The notes: generated by a model from the letters alone, not told the origin. A stretch of 63,206 nucleotides of DNA from Alphaproteobacteria bacterium SS10 (GCA_019192455.1 JAHCML010000003.1:311244-374449); one strand, 5' to 3'; shown: positions 10,365 to 19,537, numbered from the stretch's first letter. A program made the numbers and translations.

Positions 10365-11360
10365 TTAGCTGTCTGAGGTCGCTGCCTCAGTTGTGGTGCC
10401 TGCTGCCTTGCGCGGTGCAAAGCGACCACCTTTGCGGAAGCGATAGAGATAGGTCGGTGCGATCACCTCTAGCGTGGTCGCCTCGATATCCAAATCAGCC
10501 AGGGTCTTGGCGTCATCCGCCACCACATTATCGCTCTTCAAAAGCTCAACCTGATCACGGGTCAGCATCTGGCCTGGTAGGCGCTCAAACACGGCGCCCT
10601 GCAGTTTTGCAACGCCAAATGGCAGATTGACCAGGCGGCGATGACGCCCCGTCTCCTCATTGATGTAGTCGAGGATCTGCTTCAAGCTGTAGCGGCGCGG
10701 CCCGCCCAGCTCATAGGTCTGTCCTGCAGCCTCACGCCGGGTGATGGCGGCCATCACGGCATCGGCGACATCACCCACATAAACTGGCTGGAACCGGGTA
10801 TGGCCACCACCGATTAGCGGTAGGGCAGGGGCCAGCATCGCCATCTCGCCAAAGCGGTTGAGGAACTCATCCTCCGGTCCAAACACCACGCTGGGGCGCA
10901 GGATGGTGGCGTTTGGGAACGCCGCCAAGATGGCCTCTTCACCCAGGGCCTTACTGCGAGCATAGGCAGCCTTGCTGTTCTTATCGGCGCCGATGGCAGA
11001 GATATGAACCAGCTTCTCAACCCCGGCGGCGGCCGATGCCTTGGCAATCCGCTCGGGTAGGTCAGTATGGACGGCCGGGAATTTCTGGCGCCGGTTCTCG
11101 GCAAGGATACCAACTAGGTTTACAACAACCTGCGCGCCCTCAACCAAGCGATGGACCGTCGCGTCATCTTTGATGTTGGCGGTGATCGGCACCACCTGGC
11201 CAACCACACCGCTAACCCGAAGGCGGTTAGCACGGGCCGCCGCGCGGGTTGGGATGCGCACCTCATAACCGGCGCGGGTCAGGGCCTGCACCACGTAGCG
11301 ACCAAGAAAACCGGTGCCACCAAAGACGGTGGCGGTCTTGCCAGACTGATTGAGGGTCAT
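10365..11360 (-). CDS. NDUFA9-like NAD(P)-binding protein (atypical SDR)
   Basis: This is a 331-residue Rossmann-fold protein of the atypical short-chain dehydrogenase group related to NDUFA9, the accessory subunit of complex I. The N-terminus carries the dinucleotide-binding motif TVFGGTGFLGRYVV, followed by VVNLVGILAENRRQKF and the HISAIGADKNSKAAYARSKALGE block, in which the usual active-site Tyr-Lys is replaced by a YARSK arrangement. In alphaproteobacteria such proteins are usually annotated as complex I NDUFA9 family; a role as a ubiquinone-biosynthesis or complex I factor is inferred. The start is the ATG at 11360, immediately before the glycine motif. An upstream in-frame start at 11429 would add a non-conserved leader. 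Confidence 0.88.
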   Translation of the reverse strand: MTLNQSGKTATVFGGTGFLGRYVVQALTRAGYEVRIPTRAAARANRLRVSGVVGQVVPITANIKDDATVHRLVEGAQVVVNLVGILAENRRQKFPAVHTDLPERIAKASAAAGVEKLVHISAIGADKNSKAAYARSKALGEEAILAAFPNATILRPSVVFGPEDEFLNRFGEMAMLAPALPLIGGGHTRFQPVYVGDVADAVMAAITRREAAGQTYELGGPRRYSLKQILDYINEETGRHRRLVNLPFGVAKLQGAVFERLPGQMLTRDQVELLKSDNVVADDAKTLADLDIEATTLEVIAPTYLYRFRKGGRFAPRKAAGTTTEAATSDS

Positions 11361-11571
11361 GATGTCCGCCGTTTGGCTGGTGTGATCAAATGATGAAGCA
11401 GTGATATGGCGCGGTTGGGCGCAAGCCAACCCCTAAATCCATTATCAAACGGCCAATACCATGCTGTTAACATGGCGAATGCACGCATGTTATGCGCAAC
11501 GGTGATTGACAACGGCGCGCCCCGGTTCTAAGTCAACCGCTCGCTCTCCGACGGCAACCCCGTTGGATTGT

Positions 11572-11658
11572 GCCCAGGTGGCGGAATTGGTAGACGCGCA
11601 GGTTTCAGGTACCTGTGGCCGCAAGGCCGTGGAAGTTCGAGTCTTCTCCTGGGCACCA
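11572..11658 (+). tRNA. tRNA-Leu, anticodon CAG
   Basis: The acceptor arms GCCCAGG and CCTGGGC pair completely. The D-arm reads GCGGAATTGGTAGACGC, the anticodon stem is CAGGT/ACCTG with loop TTCAGGT (anticodon CAG at 11606-11608), a class II variable arm (TGGCCGCAAGGCCG) follows, and the T-arm has GTTCGAGTC. The 3' CCA is encoded. It decodes CUG leucine codons. The RNase D-like gene begins 20 bases downstream. Confidence 0.97.
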
Positions 11659-11678
11659 TTACAAGCAGCACTCAAATC

Positions 11679-12293
11679 ATGACAATTCATCTGCATCAAG
11701 ACGACCTGCCTGACGATTTCGATCCGGGCAAAGCTGTCGCTATCGATAGTGAGACCACTGGCCTGCACCCTGGCCGTGACCGCCTCTGCCTGGTTCAGGT
11801 CTCCTCCGGCGATGGCGATGCGCATTTGGTGAAGGTGGGCAAAGAGATCGCGCCAGCCCCCAACCTGACCCGCATCCTGGCGGACGAGAAGGTGCTGAAG
11901 CTCTATCACTACGCCCGGTTTGATATTGCCATGCTGTTCGACAGCTATGGGGTGATGAGCGCACCGAACTACTGCACCAAGATCGCCTCACGCCTGGTGC
12001 GCACCTATACCGACCGGCATTCGCTTAAGACCCTGTGTCAGGAACTGTTGGGCGTTAGCCTGTCGAAAGAGCAGCAAAGCTCCGACTGGGCAGCGGAGGA
12101 GCTGACCAAAGAACAGATGGGCTACGCTGCCAGTGACGTCCTCTATCTGCATCAGCTTTGTGAGCGTTTGAATGAGATGCTGGAGCGTGAAGGGCGGCTC
12201 GATTTAGCGCTCTCTTGCTTTGATTTTCTGCCAACCCGATGCCAGTTAGACCTAGCCGGTTGGCCGGAAGTGGACATTTTCAGCCACTCATAA
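11679..12293 (+). CDS. RNase D-like 3'-5' exonuclease, short form
   Basis: This is a DEDD-superfamily 3'-5' exoribonuclease of 204 residues. Motif Exo I is AIDSETTGL (Asp and Glu, near residue 23), Exo II is LYHYARFDIAML (Asp near 81), and Exo III is MGYAASDVLYLHQL (Tyr and Asp near 150), so the full DEDDy set is present. It lacks the C-terminal HRDC domains of full-length RNase D. The ATG at 11679 starts 20 bases after the tRNA-Leu CCA end. A longer open frame begins at 11568 but would translate the tRNA, so it is rejected. Trimming of tRNA 3' ends is the family role, and the linkage to a tRNA gene fits. Confidence 0.9.
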   Translation: MTIHLHQDDLPDDFDPGKAVAIDSETTGLHPGRDRLCLVQVSSGDGDAHLVKVGKEIAPAPNLTRILADEKVLKLYHYARFDIAMLFDSYGVMSAPNYCTKIASRLVRTYTDRHSLKTLCQELLGVSLSKEQQSSDWAAEELTKEQMGYAASDVLYLHQLCERLNEMLEREGRLDLALSCFDFLPTRCQLDLAGWPEVDIFSHS

Positions 12294-12490
12294 GTGTTGG
12301 CTAATCCATGCCGAATTTAAGTGATGTGGTGGTTGACCGGCACCCGTCCCGTCCCCATACTCTTTGACGTTTGGCACGTATTCTGCATGCAGACACATGT
12401 CTCGCCTGCCGGTCGCCATTATTTTTGCCCGATATTTCAATGGCTTTTGCCCTTGTGACCCTCGGGCCCTCGGTTAAGGGGCGGTTACGC

Positions 12491-13549
12491 GTGAGCACCC
12501 AACCCGCAGCAGTAAATCCAGCAGCCACCGATGCCGGTGATGCTACCGATAAGCCCGTCGACGTCGTGGCCGTCGCCCGCAAGACGCTCGGCCTTGAGGC
12601 TGAGGGGCTGGAGGCGCTCGCGGCATCAATCGATGACGTCTTTGTCTCTGCTGTTGATTTGATCTTCAAGGTAACCGGCGGTGTTGCTGCCCCTGGACAG
12701 GCGCCAGGTCAAGCGCAGGGCCGCGTTGTTGTGACCGGGATCGGGAAAAGCGGTCACGTCGCCAATAAGATTACCGCCACCTTGGCCTCAACCGGTACGC
12801 CAGCCCTGTTTGTTCACCCCGCTGAGGCCCAGCATGGCGACCTTGGCATGATCACGCCGAATGATGTGATCCTGGCGCTCTCAAACTCTGGCCGTATGGC
12901 CGAACTGGCGACCCTGGCCCCATACGCTAAGCGGTTCCAGATCCCACTAATTGGGATGACTAAGGATGCTGCCTCACCTTTGGCTGAGCAGTCGGATATT
13001 GCGCTTATCCTGCCAAGTTTTGAGGAAGCCTGCCCGCTGCATCTGGCGCCGACCACCTCAACCACCATGATGATGGCTCTCGGCGATGCGCTGGCCATGG
13101 CGCTGCTTGAGCGTCGTGGCTTTTCAGCGGATGAGTTCCGCATCTTCCACCCTGGTGGCGCACTGGGGCAGAAGCTTCTGCGGGTTGCTGACCTGATGCA
13201 CCAGGGGGATGCGCTGCCACTGCTGCCAGAAGATGCCTCCATGGCTGATATCCTGGTGATGATCAGTGAGAAGAGCTTTGGTTGTGCTGGCCTCATCGAC
13301 GGGGCCGGTAAGCTGCTCGGCATTATCACCGATGGTGATTTGCGCCGCCATATGGCGCCCGACCTGCTGACCCGCCCGGCCTTGGACATCATGACCAAAG
13401 GGCCGAAGACGATCCGGCCGCAGGCGCTGGCCGCTGAGGCACTGGCTGTGATGAATGAGAAATCGATCACCAGCCTGTTCGTTCTGGAAGATGGCAAACC
13501 GGTTGGCATCATCCATGTCCATGATCTGCTGCGTTCGGGTGTTGCCTAA
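12491..13549 (+). CDS. kdsD: D-arabinose 5-phosphate isomerase (KdsD/KpsF)
   Basis: The enzyme interconverts ribulose 5-phosphate and arabinose 5-phosphate, the first step toward Kdo for lipopolysaccharide. An N-terminal SIS sugar-isomerase domain (VVVTGIGKSGHVANKI, then THPAEAQHGDLG-like FVHPAEAQHGDLGM, and SNSGRMAEL) is followed by two CBS domains (from about residue 225: DLMHQGDALPLL, and DIMTKGPKTI). The GTG at 12491 has AAGGGG nine bases upstream and gives 352 residues. An in-frame ATG at 12440 would add 17 residues without a good ribosome site, so the start is uncertain. It heads the cluster kdsD-lptC-lptA-lptB-rpoN, whose members touch or lie within about 50 bases. Confidence 0.94.
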   Translation: MSTQPAAVNPAATDAGDATDKPVDVVAVARKTLGLEAEGLEALAASIDDVFVSAVDLIFKVTGGVAAPGQAPGQAQGRVVVTGIGKSGHVANKITATLASTGTPALFVHPAEAQHGDLGMITPNDVILALSNSGRMAELATLAPYAKRFQIPLIGMTKDAASPLAEQSDIALILPSFEEACPLHLAPTTSTTMMMALGDALAMALLERRGFSADEFRIFHPGGALGQKLLRVADLMHQGDALPLLPEDASMADILVMISEKSFGCAGLIDGAGKLLGIITDGDLRRHMAPDLLTRPALDIMTKGPKTIRPQALAAEALAVMNEKSITSLFVLEDGKPVGIIHVHDLLRSGVA

Positions 13550-13552
13550 CCC

Positions 13553-14653
13553 ATGACAGACCTGCGCGACCCAACCACCAAAGAGAGAGGCAAAGGCGCC
13601 GAACGGCAGCCAACCCTCGACCTTGCTGGCGGTGCCGTTGGGTTGAGTGGGTTTGAGGCGGGCTCAGAATACTATGCTGGCCGCCCAAGCTATCTTGGGC
13701 CAAACCCAGCTACATCAGCGGTGCCCGAGGCTTTGGCCGAGGATGTTTCATCCCAAGAGCTGTTCGAAGCTGAAGCAATCCATATCGCCGCCGCCGAGCC
13801 GGAGATGGTCGAGCCACCGGTGGCTGAGGCCGTTTTTGAGCCATCGCCGCCAGCGCAACCTGACCCCCCACCTGCACCAGAGCCTGAACCCGAGCCGCTT
13901 TTGGAGGCCGCTGCGCCTGTCGTTGACGAGGTTGTTGAGCAGGCACCGCCCGAGGCTCTACGCCCCGCCACGCTGCAAACCACACCGCGCGCCGATGCCA
14001 AGCCGTTGAGCATTCAGGCTGCCCCCGGTGCCAAGGGTAGTGATTGGTACAGACAGCGCGCCGCCGACCGGGTCAATCCGCGTCGCTCTGTTGTGATCCG
14101 AATGCTGCGGGTGGCAGTGCCATCATTGGCAGCGGTCCTGTTGATCGGGACGCTGGTTTGGCCGCTGATCAATGCAGATCAGAATGGCCTCCGGCAGTTG
14201 GGACGTGGTGAGAGCGCCATGTTGAATGCCCGGTTTGAGGGGTATGACGATGCTGACCGTCTGGTCTCGATCACCGCTGACCAGGTCACCCGATCGACTG
14301 GCGACACCAACCTCATCGACCTAGAGCAGCCACTGGCCGACATCACTTACGATGACGGCTCCCGCGTTGCGATCCGTGCCAATCAGGGCCGGTTTGACGA
14401 AGAACGACAGCAGCTGTTGCTTCAGGGTGATGTGAATATGTTCCAACCCAACGGGTTTGAGTTCACCACGTCACGCCTACAGGTGGATACAAGCCAACGC
14501 GCCGCCTGGTCCGATCAGCCAGTTACCGGCACTGGCCCCGGCGGCAGTATCGCCGGTAGTGCCGTTCAGATTTTGGAAAATGGCCGTTTTCTGGTCTTTC
14601 CGGGTCCGGGTCGCCTGACCTTGGATCAAGTTGCAACCAATGGGGGCGGCTGA
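13553..14653 (+). CDS. lptC: LPS export protein LptC with long N-terminal extension
   Basis: LptC is the bitopic inner-membrane subunit that passes lipopolysaccharide from LptB2FG to LptA. Here a single membrane helix (VAVPSLAAVLLIGTLVWPLI, about residues 187-206) is followed by a periplasmic beta-jellyroll domain (LNARFEGYDDADRLVSITAD to the end). At 366 residues it is much longer than the usual 190-230, because about 180 residues rich in Pro, Glu and Ala precede the helix on the cytoplasmic side. Its stop TGA shares one base with the lptA start, implying coupled translation. The function call rests on the helix, the jellyroll sequence and the context. Confidence 0.92.
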   Translation: MTDLRDPTTKERGKGAERQPTLDLAGGAVGLSGFEAGSEYYAGRPSYLGPNPATSAVPEALAEDVSSQELFEAEAIHIAAAEPEMVEPPVAEAVFEPSPPAQPDPPPAPEPEPEPLLEAAAPVVDEVVEQAPPEALRPATLQTTPRADAKPLSIQAAPGAKGSDWYRQRAADRVNPRRSVVIRMLRVAVPSLAAVLLIGTLVWPLINADQNGLRQLGRGESAMLNARFEGYDDADRLVSITADQVTRSTGDTNLIDLEQPLADITYDDGSRVAIRANQGRFDEERQQLLLQGDVNMFQPNGFEFTTSRLQVDTSQRAAWSDQPVTGTGPGGSIAGSAVQILENGRFLVFPGPGRLTLDQVATNGGG

Positions 14654-15507
14654 TGCTGGTCCGTGCTTTCGCTCTCAGCTCAATTGCGGCGGTCGCTGGC
14701 TTGGCGATGATTGGCCATGCCGTTGCGCAGAACGCAGCACCGTCTGGCCCTGCTGTGAACCTGCCGGGTACTGATGGTGGCGGGCCGATTGAGATCATTG
14801 CCGATGGCGCGCTCGAATGGCAGCGCGATGCTCAGGCCTATGTGGCCCGGGGCAATGCGGTGGCGGCGCGTGGTGATCTTGAGGTCGCCGCTGATATCCT
14901 AATCGCCTATTACCGGCCCGATGATGGCGGCGCTAACCAGATCTACCGCCTCGATGCCCGTGGCAATGTACGCCTGACCTCTGCTGATGCCGTGGTTGAG
15001 GGGGCGGAGGCCGCCTATGACGTGGCACAAGAGGTTGCGGTCATTACCGGCGATACGCTGGTGCTGCGCACTGAAACCGACCAGATCACCGCTGAGGACA
15101 GCCTAGAGTTTTGGCAGGCCCGCAACCTTGCGGTGGCGCGTGGGAATGCCGAGGCAACCCGTGCCGAAAATGTCTTACGGTCCGACAATCTTATTGCCCG
15201 CTTTGTCAAAGATGAGGGCGGTGAGTTGGCCATGCGTATGGTGGATGCAACGGGTGGTGTGGTGATCCAGACCCCCACGGAATTGGTGCGGGGCAGCCAG
15301 GGATGGTTCGACGTGGACAGCAATATCGCGACGCTTACCGGCGATGTACGCCTGACCCGGGGTACAACGCAGCTGAATGGTGATCGCGCCGAGGTTGATA
15401 TGGAGACGGGTGTTTCCCGGCTCTTCACCCTGCCCGGCCCAGATGGCCAGCGCCGGGTGCGCGGTGTACTGACACCGTCAGAACTTGAACAGGATGGGGG
15501 CAATTAA
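14653..15507 (+). CDS. lptA: LPS transport periplasmic bridge protein LptA
   Basis: LptA forms the periplasmic beta-jellyroll bridge that carries LPS to the outer membrane. A Sec signal peptide is visible (MLVRAFALSSIAAVAGLAM, cleavage after AVA-Q near residue 26). The OstA-type repeats follow, with typical phrases GPIEIIADGALEWQRDAQAYVARGNAVA, DLEVAADILIAYYR and GDVRLTRGTTQLNGDRAEVDMETG. The start overlaps the lptC stop by one base and the stop overlaps the lptB start by one base (TAATG), a tightly coupled operon. Confidence 0.94.
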   Translation: MLVRAFALSSIAAVAGLAMIGHAVAQNAAPSGPAVNLPGTDGGGPIEIIADGALEWQRDAQAYVARGNAVAARGDLEVAADILIAYYRPDDGGANQIYRLDARGNVRLTSADAVVEGAEAAYDVAQEVAVITGDTLVLRTETDQITAEDSLEFWQARNLAVARGNAEATRAENVLRSDNLIARFVKDEGGELAMRMVDATGGVVIQTPTELVRGSQGWFDVDSNIATLTGDVRLTRGTTQLNGDRAEVDMETGVSRLFTLPGPDGQRRVRGVLTPSELEQDGGN

Positions 15508-16361
15508 TGGTCTTTGATCGTCGTCCCCCAGCACGTCCTGCCGAAGTGCCCCCCGGCCCACGCTTGGTTGGCCCCGATGGCCAGCCGGTTGATCACGCGC
15601 CTGAAGATTACAGCGCTGGCCCACAGCTGGTGCACAGCAATGCCGGCCTTCAAGCCATGCATCTGGGCAAGCGCTATCGCGGTCGCCCGGTTCTGCGGGA
15701 TGTGTCGATTGCTTTGCAGCGTGGTGAGGCTGTTGGCCTGCTGGGCCCCAACGGTGCCGGTAAGACAACATCGTTCTACATCATCACCGGCCTGATCCGG
15801 CCCGATTATGGTCAGATCCTATTGGATGGTGAGGACATCACCAGCTTACCGATCTATCGGCGTGCCCGGATGGGCATCGGCTACCTGCCGCAGGAGGCCT
15901 CGATCTTCCGGGGCATGACGGTGGAGAACAATATCCGCGCCGTGCTTGAGGTGGTTGAGGAAGATCCCTCGGTCCGTGAGTTGATGTTGGATGAGCTGCT
16001 GGCCGAATTCTCGATCAGCCATTTGCGCCATACACCGACGGTTGCACTGTCCGGTGGTGAGCGCCGCCGGGTTGAGATTGCCCGGGCGCTGGCCTCCCAA
16101 CCGCATTTCATCCTGCTTGATGAGCCGCTGGCCGGCATTGACCCCATCGCCGTTTCCGAAATCCGGGATTTGATCGCGCATCTAAAGGATCGCGGCATTG
16201 GCGTACTGATCACCGACCACAATGTGCGCGATACGCTGGTGATCGTTGATCGCGCCTATATCCTCCACGATGGCAGCGTCCTGATGGAGGGCGCGCCAGA
16301 TGAGATCGTGGAAAACGAAGATGTCCGCCGGGTTTATCTAGGTGAGAGGTTCCGTTTATGA
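15507..16361 (+). CDS. lptB: LPS export ABC transporter ATP-binding protein LptB
   Basis: LptB is the cytoplasmic ATPase that powers LPS extraction with LptF and LptG. Walker A is GLLGPNGAGKTTSFY (near residue 75), the Q-loop region is GYLPQEASIFRGM, the signature is LSGGERRRVEIARAL, Walker B is FILLDEPLAGIDP and the H-loop is LITDHNVRDTL. The family normally has about 240 residues; the extra 45 N-terminal residues here are Pro-rich and probably disordered, so an internal start cannot be excluded. lptF and lptG are not in the window. Confidence 0.96.
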   Translation: MVFDRRPPARPAEVPPGPRLVGPDGQPVDHAPEDYSAGPQLVHSNAGLQAMHLGKRYRGRPVLRDVSIALQRGEAVGLLGPNGAGKTTSFYIITGLIRPDYGQILLDGEDITSLPIYRRARMGIGYLPQEASIFRGMTVENNIRAVLEVVEEDPSVRELMLDELLAEFSISHLRHTPTVALSGGERRRVEIARALASQPHFILLDEPLAGIDPIAVSEIRDLIAHLKDRGIGVLITDHNVRDTLVIVDRAYILHDGSVLMEGAPDEIVENEDVRRVYLGERFRL

Positions 16362-16413
16362 CGGTGACCCACCAGGTGACCACGGTCGCACAGCCATGGC
16401 GGGGTAGGTAGCC

Positions 16414-17982
16414 ATGTCTTCGGTAGGACAACGCCTCGAACTTCGGCTTGGCACATCGCTGGTGATGACGCCGCAATTGCAGCAGGCGATTAAGCTGCTG
16501 CAACTCTCGGCGGTCGAACTTCAGGACTATGTGGATCAAGAGTTAGAAGGCAACCCACTGCTGGAACGGGCCGAGCAGGGTACCGGCGATGACGCGCCGG
16601 TGACCGAAGAGGCGCAGAGCGGCCTCGAGGCCGTGGCCGTTAATGGCACCGATGCGACGGCTGAGAAGCCGGTGGAGAGCGAGACACCGGCGGAGGCGCC
16701 CGACCTTACCGAACAATCATCAAGCAGTGAGGCGTTTGAATCTGCCTTTGATGACGAATACGAGAATGTCTGGACCAACGCGGATGCCGAGATGCCAACC
16801 CCATCCATGCCCAGCTGGGAGCAGGCGGGCAGTGGTGGCGGTGGTTCCCAGCGCTTTGATGAGGATGATGAGGCGTTAGAGCAGCGCTATAGCCGTCCGC
16901 CAGATCTGCGCGAGCATCTAAACGAACAAATTCCGCTAGAGATTCCAGACCCGCAGGCGCGGATGATCGCCCTGTCCTTGCTCGATCATTTGAATGAGGC
17001 AGGATATCTCGACATAGATTGCGCTGGGATGGCCGAACAACTCGGCTGCGAGCCAGCACAGGTTGAGGATGTCCTAGGCCTACTGCAACGCTTGGACCCG
17101 CCGGGTATCTTTGCCCGGGACCTGCCCGAATGCTTGAAACTGCAGCTGATTGATCGGAATCGGTTTGATCCGGCGATGGCTGCTCTGCTCGATAATCTCG
17201 ACCTCCTCGCGGCCCGGGAGTTTGGCAAGCTTCGTAAACTTTGCGAGGTCGATGACGAAGACCTGTCCGAGATGATCGGTGAGATCCGTGCCCTCGACCC
17301 CAAGCCGGCGGCCAGCTTTGACATCCCAGCGGCGGCGCCGGTTATTCCTGACATCTTTGTCCGGCCAAACCCGCGCGGTGAATGGTTGGTTGAGTTGAAC
17401 CCAGATGCCTTGCCACGGGTTCTGGTCAACCAGGCCTACCATGCCGAGGTAAGCGCTAAGCTGACCGATAAGACGGATAAGGAATATGTCAGCGAGCAGT
17501 TCCAATCCGCCAACTGGCTGGTGAAATCACTTCACCAACGCGCCTCAACAATCCTGAAGGTCTCGATTGAGCTGGTGCGGCAGCAGGATGGCTTTTTCCG
17601 CCATGGGGTGCAGGCATTGAAACCGCTTGTCCTACGTGACATCGCCGAGGCGGTGGACATGCATGAGAGCACCATCAGCCGGGTCACGACGAACAAGTTC
17701 CTATCCTGCCCGCGCGGGATTTTTGAACTGAAGTACTTCTTCACCGCAGCCATTGCAGGTGCTGATGGTGAGGCCTCGCACTCAGCCGAGGCGGTTAAGC
17801 ACCGGATCAAAACCATGATCGATGCGGAGCCAGCGGACAAAATCTTGTCGGACGACAAGATCGTGAGCCTGCTGCGTGATGACGGTGTCGATATCGCGCG
17901 CCGGACGGTGGCGAAATACCGTGAGGCCATGCGGATCCCGTCCTCCGTACAGCGTCGACGTGAGAAACGCCTTAATCTGTAA
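16414..17982 (+). CDS. rpoN: RNA polymerase sigma-54 factor
   Basis: RpoN directs RNA polymerase to -24/-12 promoters of nitrogen, motility and other regulated genes and needs AAA+ activators. Region I is the Gln/Leu-rich N-terminus (LVMTPQLQQAIKLLQLSAVE), region II is acidic (about residues 55-155), and region III contains the core-binding and DNA-binding parts. The diagnostic RpoN box ARRTVAKYRE lies near the C-terminus (DNA about 17898-17927). At 522 residues it has normal length. It lies 52 bases after lptB, in the standard proteobacterial order lptB-rpoN-hpf-ptsN. Confidence 0.97.
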   Translation: MSSVGQRLELRLGTSLVMTPQLQQAIKLLQLSAVELQDYVDQELEGNPLLERAEQGTGDDAPVTEEAQSGLEAVAVNGTDATAEKPVESETPAEAPDLTEQSSSSEAFESAFDDEYENVWTNADAEMPTPSMPSWEQAGSGGGGSQRFDEDDEALEQRYSRPPDLREHLNEQIPLEIPDPQARMIALSLLDHLNEAGYLDIDCAGMAEQLGCEPAQVEDVLGLLQRLDPPGIFARDLPECLKLQLIDRNRFDPAMAALLDNLDLLAAREFGKLRKLCEVDDEDLSEMIGEIRALDPKPAASFDIPAAAPVIPDIFVRPNPRGEWLVELNPDALPRVLVNQAYHAEVSAKLTDKTDKEYVSEQFQSANWLVKSLHQRASTILKVSIELVRQQDGFFRHGVQALKPLVLRDIAEAVDMHESTISRVTTNKFLSCPRGIFELKYFFTAAIAGADGEASHSAEAVKHRIKTMIDAEPADKILSDDKIVSLLRDDGVDIARRTVAKYREAMRIPSSVQRRREKRLNL

Positions 17983-18326
17983 CGGTTTCCCGGGGTTACC
18001 ATCCTTTGAGCCAGGTCAATTATCGGTCAGGAGAGGGTTAATCTCTCCCGGTTACTATTGACCCCGGGCATGATCCGTCGCAGGGTTATAGGACAAACCT
18101 GTAATGCGGTGGCCGGTCTTCCCGGCCAGCCTGTCCGCAATGGCTAACGGCTTGTAATGACACGGCAATCCCGCGCGAATAAGCGGCAAGAAAATCGGTT
18201 TTTTGGTTGTCTTCAACCAGTGGGACCAGCGTTGGTTTAGGGCGTTAGATCGGTTTAACGCCCGGCAACGGGGTTATCCGCCAGCGCTTGAACAGCCATC
18301 GCCGCAACAACATTAGGGGCATAACT
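17983..18326. other. intergenic region between rpoN and hpf
   Basis: About 340 bases hold no credible coding frame. There is a short hairpin (GGTTG-TCTT-CAACC at 18205-18218) without a following T-run, so it is not a convincing terminator. The region presumably carries the hpf promoter; I could not pick clear -35/-10 boxes. Confidence 0.5.
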
Positions 18327-18932
18327 ATGCAACTCAGCATCATTGGCAAGAACATGGATATCGGGGAAGCACTCCGGGAATACGTTGAGGAGAACCTCAG
18401 CGCATTGACCGAGAAGTACTTTTCCAACCCACTCAACGGTAAGGTTATCGTTGCCAAGGATGCCAATCAGTATATGGTCGATATCTCGGTTCATGTAGGC
18501 CGCAATATCCTGCTGCAGGCGAGCGCCCGTGCCCATGAGCCATACCCAGCCTTCGACGCGGCTGGTGAGCGGATTGAGAAGCGCCTGCGCCGCTATAAGC
18601 GTAAGCTGCGCGACCACAACCGTGATGCGGTTGAGGAGATTAAGGCCAGCCAGTATGTGATCGACCATAGCGAGGCGTCAGAGCCCGATAGTGAGGTCAC
18701 CGAGGGTGAGCCCACAATCGTCGCGGAAATGCCGATCATGATTGAAGAGCTAACCGTGTCTGAGGCGGTTATGCGCCTGGATCTGGGTGAGCTACCAGCG
18801 GTTATGTTCCGTAACCGTGCCCATGGCGGCCTGAACGTGATATACCGCCGCGCTGATGGCCATATCGGATGGATTGATCCTGACGCCATCGAAACCAAAT
18901 CTAAACAACCCGAAGCGGTGCCGGCTGAGTAA
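18327..18932 (+). CDS. hpf: ribosome hibernation promoting factor, long form
   Basis: This protein binds the decoding centre of resting ribosomes and, in the long form, dimerises them into 100S particles. The N-terminal RaiA/HPF domain (MQLSIIGKNMDIGEALREYVEENL to about residue 105, with the basic stretch RIEKRLRRYKRKLRDHN) is joined by an acidic linker to the C-terminal dimerisation domain (EELTVSEAVMRLDLGELPAVMFRN...IYRRADGHIGWIDP, about residues 140-190). The ATG at 18327 has AGGGG nine bases upstream; the open frame continues upstream to 18288 without conservation. It is followed by ptsN. Confidence 0.95.
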   Translation: MQLSIIGKNMDIGEALREYVEENLSALTEKYFSNPLNGKVIVAKDANQYMVDISVHVGRNILLQASARAHEPYPAFDAAGERIEKRLRRYKRKLRDHNRDAVEEIKASQYVIDHSEASEPDSEVTEGEPTIVAEMPIMIEELTVSEAVMRLDLGELPAVMFRNRAHGGLNVIYRRADGHIGWIDPDAIETKSKQPEAVPAE

Positions 18933-19017
18933 GCCAGCCGCTTTATCTGTGCTTGATACCGGTCGCGCTGGGGCAGCGCGTTGGGCAAAACCGTAACGTC
19001 TCACCAGGGGTACATTC

Positions 19018-19479
19018 ATGGGCGCACCACACTTGACCGCCGATACGATCTGCGCGGACTTGAAGGTGACCAGCAAAAAGCAGGCCTTACAGGAGATCGC
19101 CGCGGTTTTCGCGAAGGTCCACGGCCTGGCTGAGCGGGAAGTCTTTGACACCCTGTTGGAACGTGAACGCCTTGGCTCGACCGGCGTTGGCCGTGGGATT
19201 GCGATACCCCATGGCAAGCTGCAGGATCTGGATGAGGTTGTCGGGGTTTTTGCGCGGCTTGAGCGTCCGGTTGATTTCGACGCCCATGATGATCAGCCGG
19301 TTGATCTCATCTTCGCCATGCTGGCCCCAATGGGCGCTGGCGCTGATCATCTAAAATCGTTGGCGAAGGTTTCACGTCTGCTGAAAGAACAGGCGCTGTG
19401 TGAGAAACTGCGCGGCGCTGAAGGGTCAGATGCGATTGAGGCCCTGTTGAGCCAGCACGCGGATAGCCGCGCAGCCTGA
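19018..19479 (+). CDS. ptsN: PTS IIA-like nitrogen regulatory protein PtsN
   Basis: PtsN (EIIA-Ntr) is the terminal phosphoryl acceptor of the nitrogen phosphotransferase chain and regulates potassium, carbon and nitrogen functions by protein contact. The phosphorylatable histidine is H65 in GRGIAIPHGKL, preceded by the family block LLERERLGSTGVG. The length of 153 is normal. The ATG at 19018 follows AGGGG. It lies 85 bases after hpf in the conserved rpoN-hpf-ptsN order. An HPr kinase-like gene lies at 53.1 kb, but no HPr or enzyme I gene is in the window. Confidence 0.96.
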   Translation: MGAPHLTADTICADLKVTSKKQALQEIAAVFAKVHGLAEREVFDTLLERERLGSTGVGRGIAIPHGKLQDLDEVVGVFARLERPVDFDAHDDQPVDLIFAMLAPMGAGADHLKSLAKVSRLLKEQALCEKLRGAEGSDAIEALLSQHADSRAA

Positions 19480-19537
19480 GTATTCCATCCCTGTGGAAGC
19501 GAGTTGTTGGGTCTAATCAAGTCCCAGCGAGGGCGCC

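Noticed and set aside
11568-11678. An upstream extension of the RNase D-like frame to 11568
   Set aside because: It would translate through the complete tRNA-Leu gene.
18205-18218. Hairpin in the rpoN-hpf gap considered as a terminator
   Set aside because: It has only five base pairs and no T tract after it.
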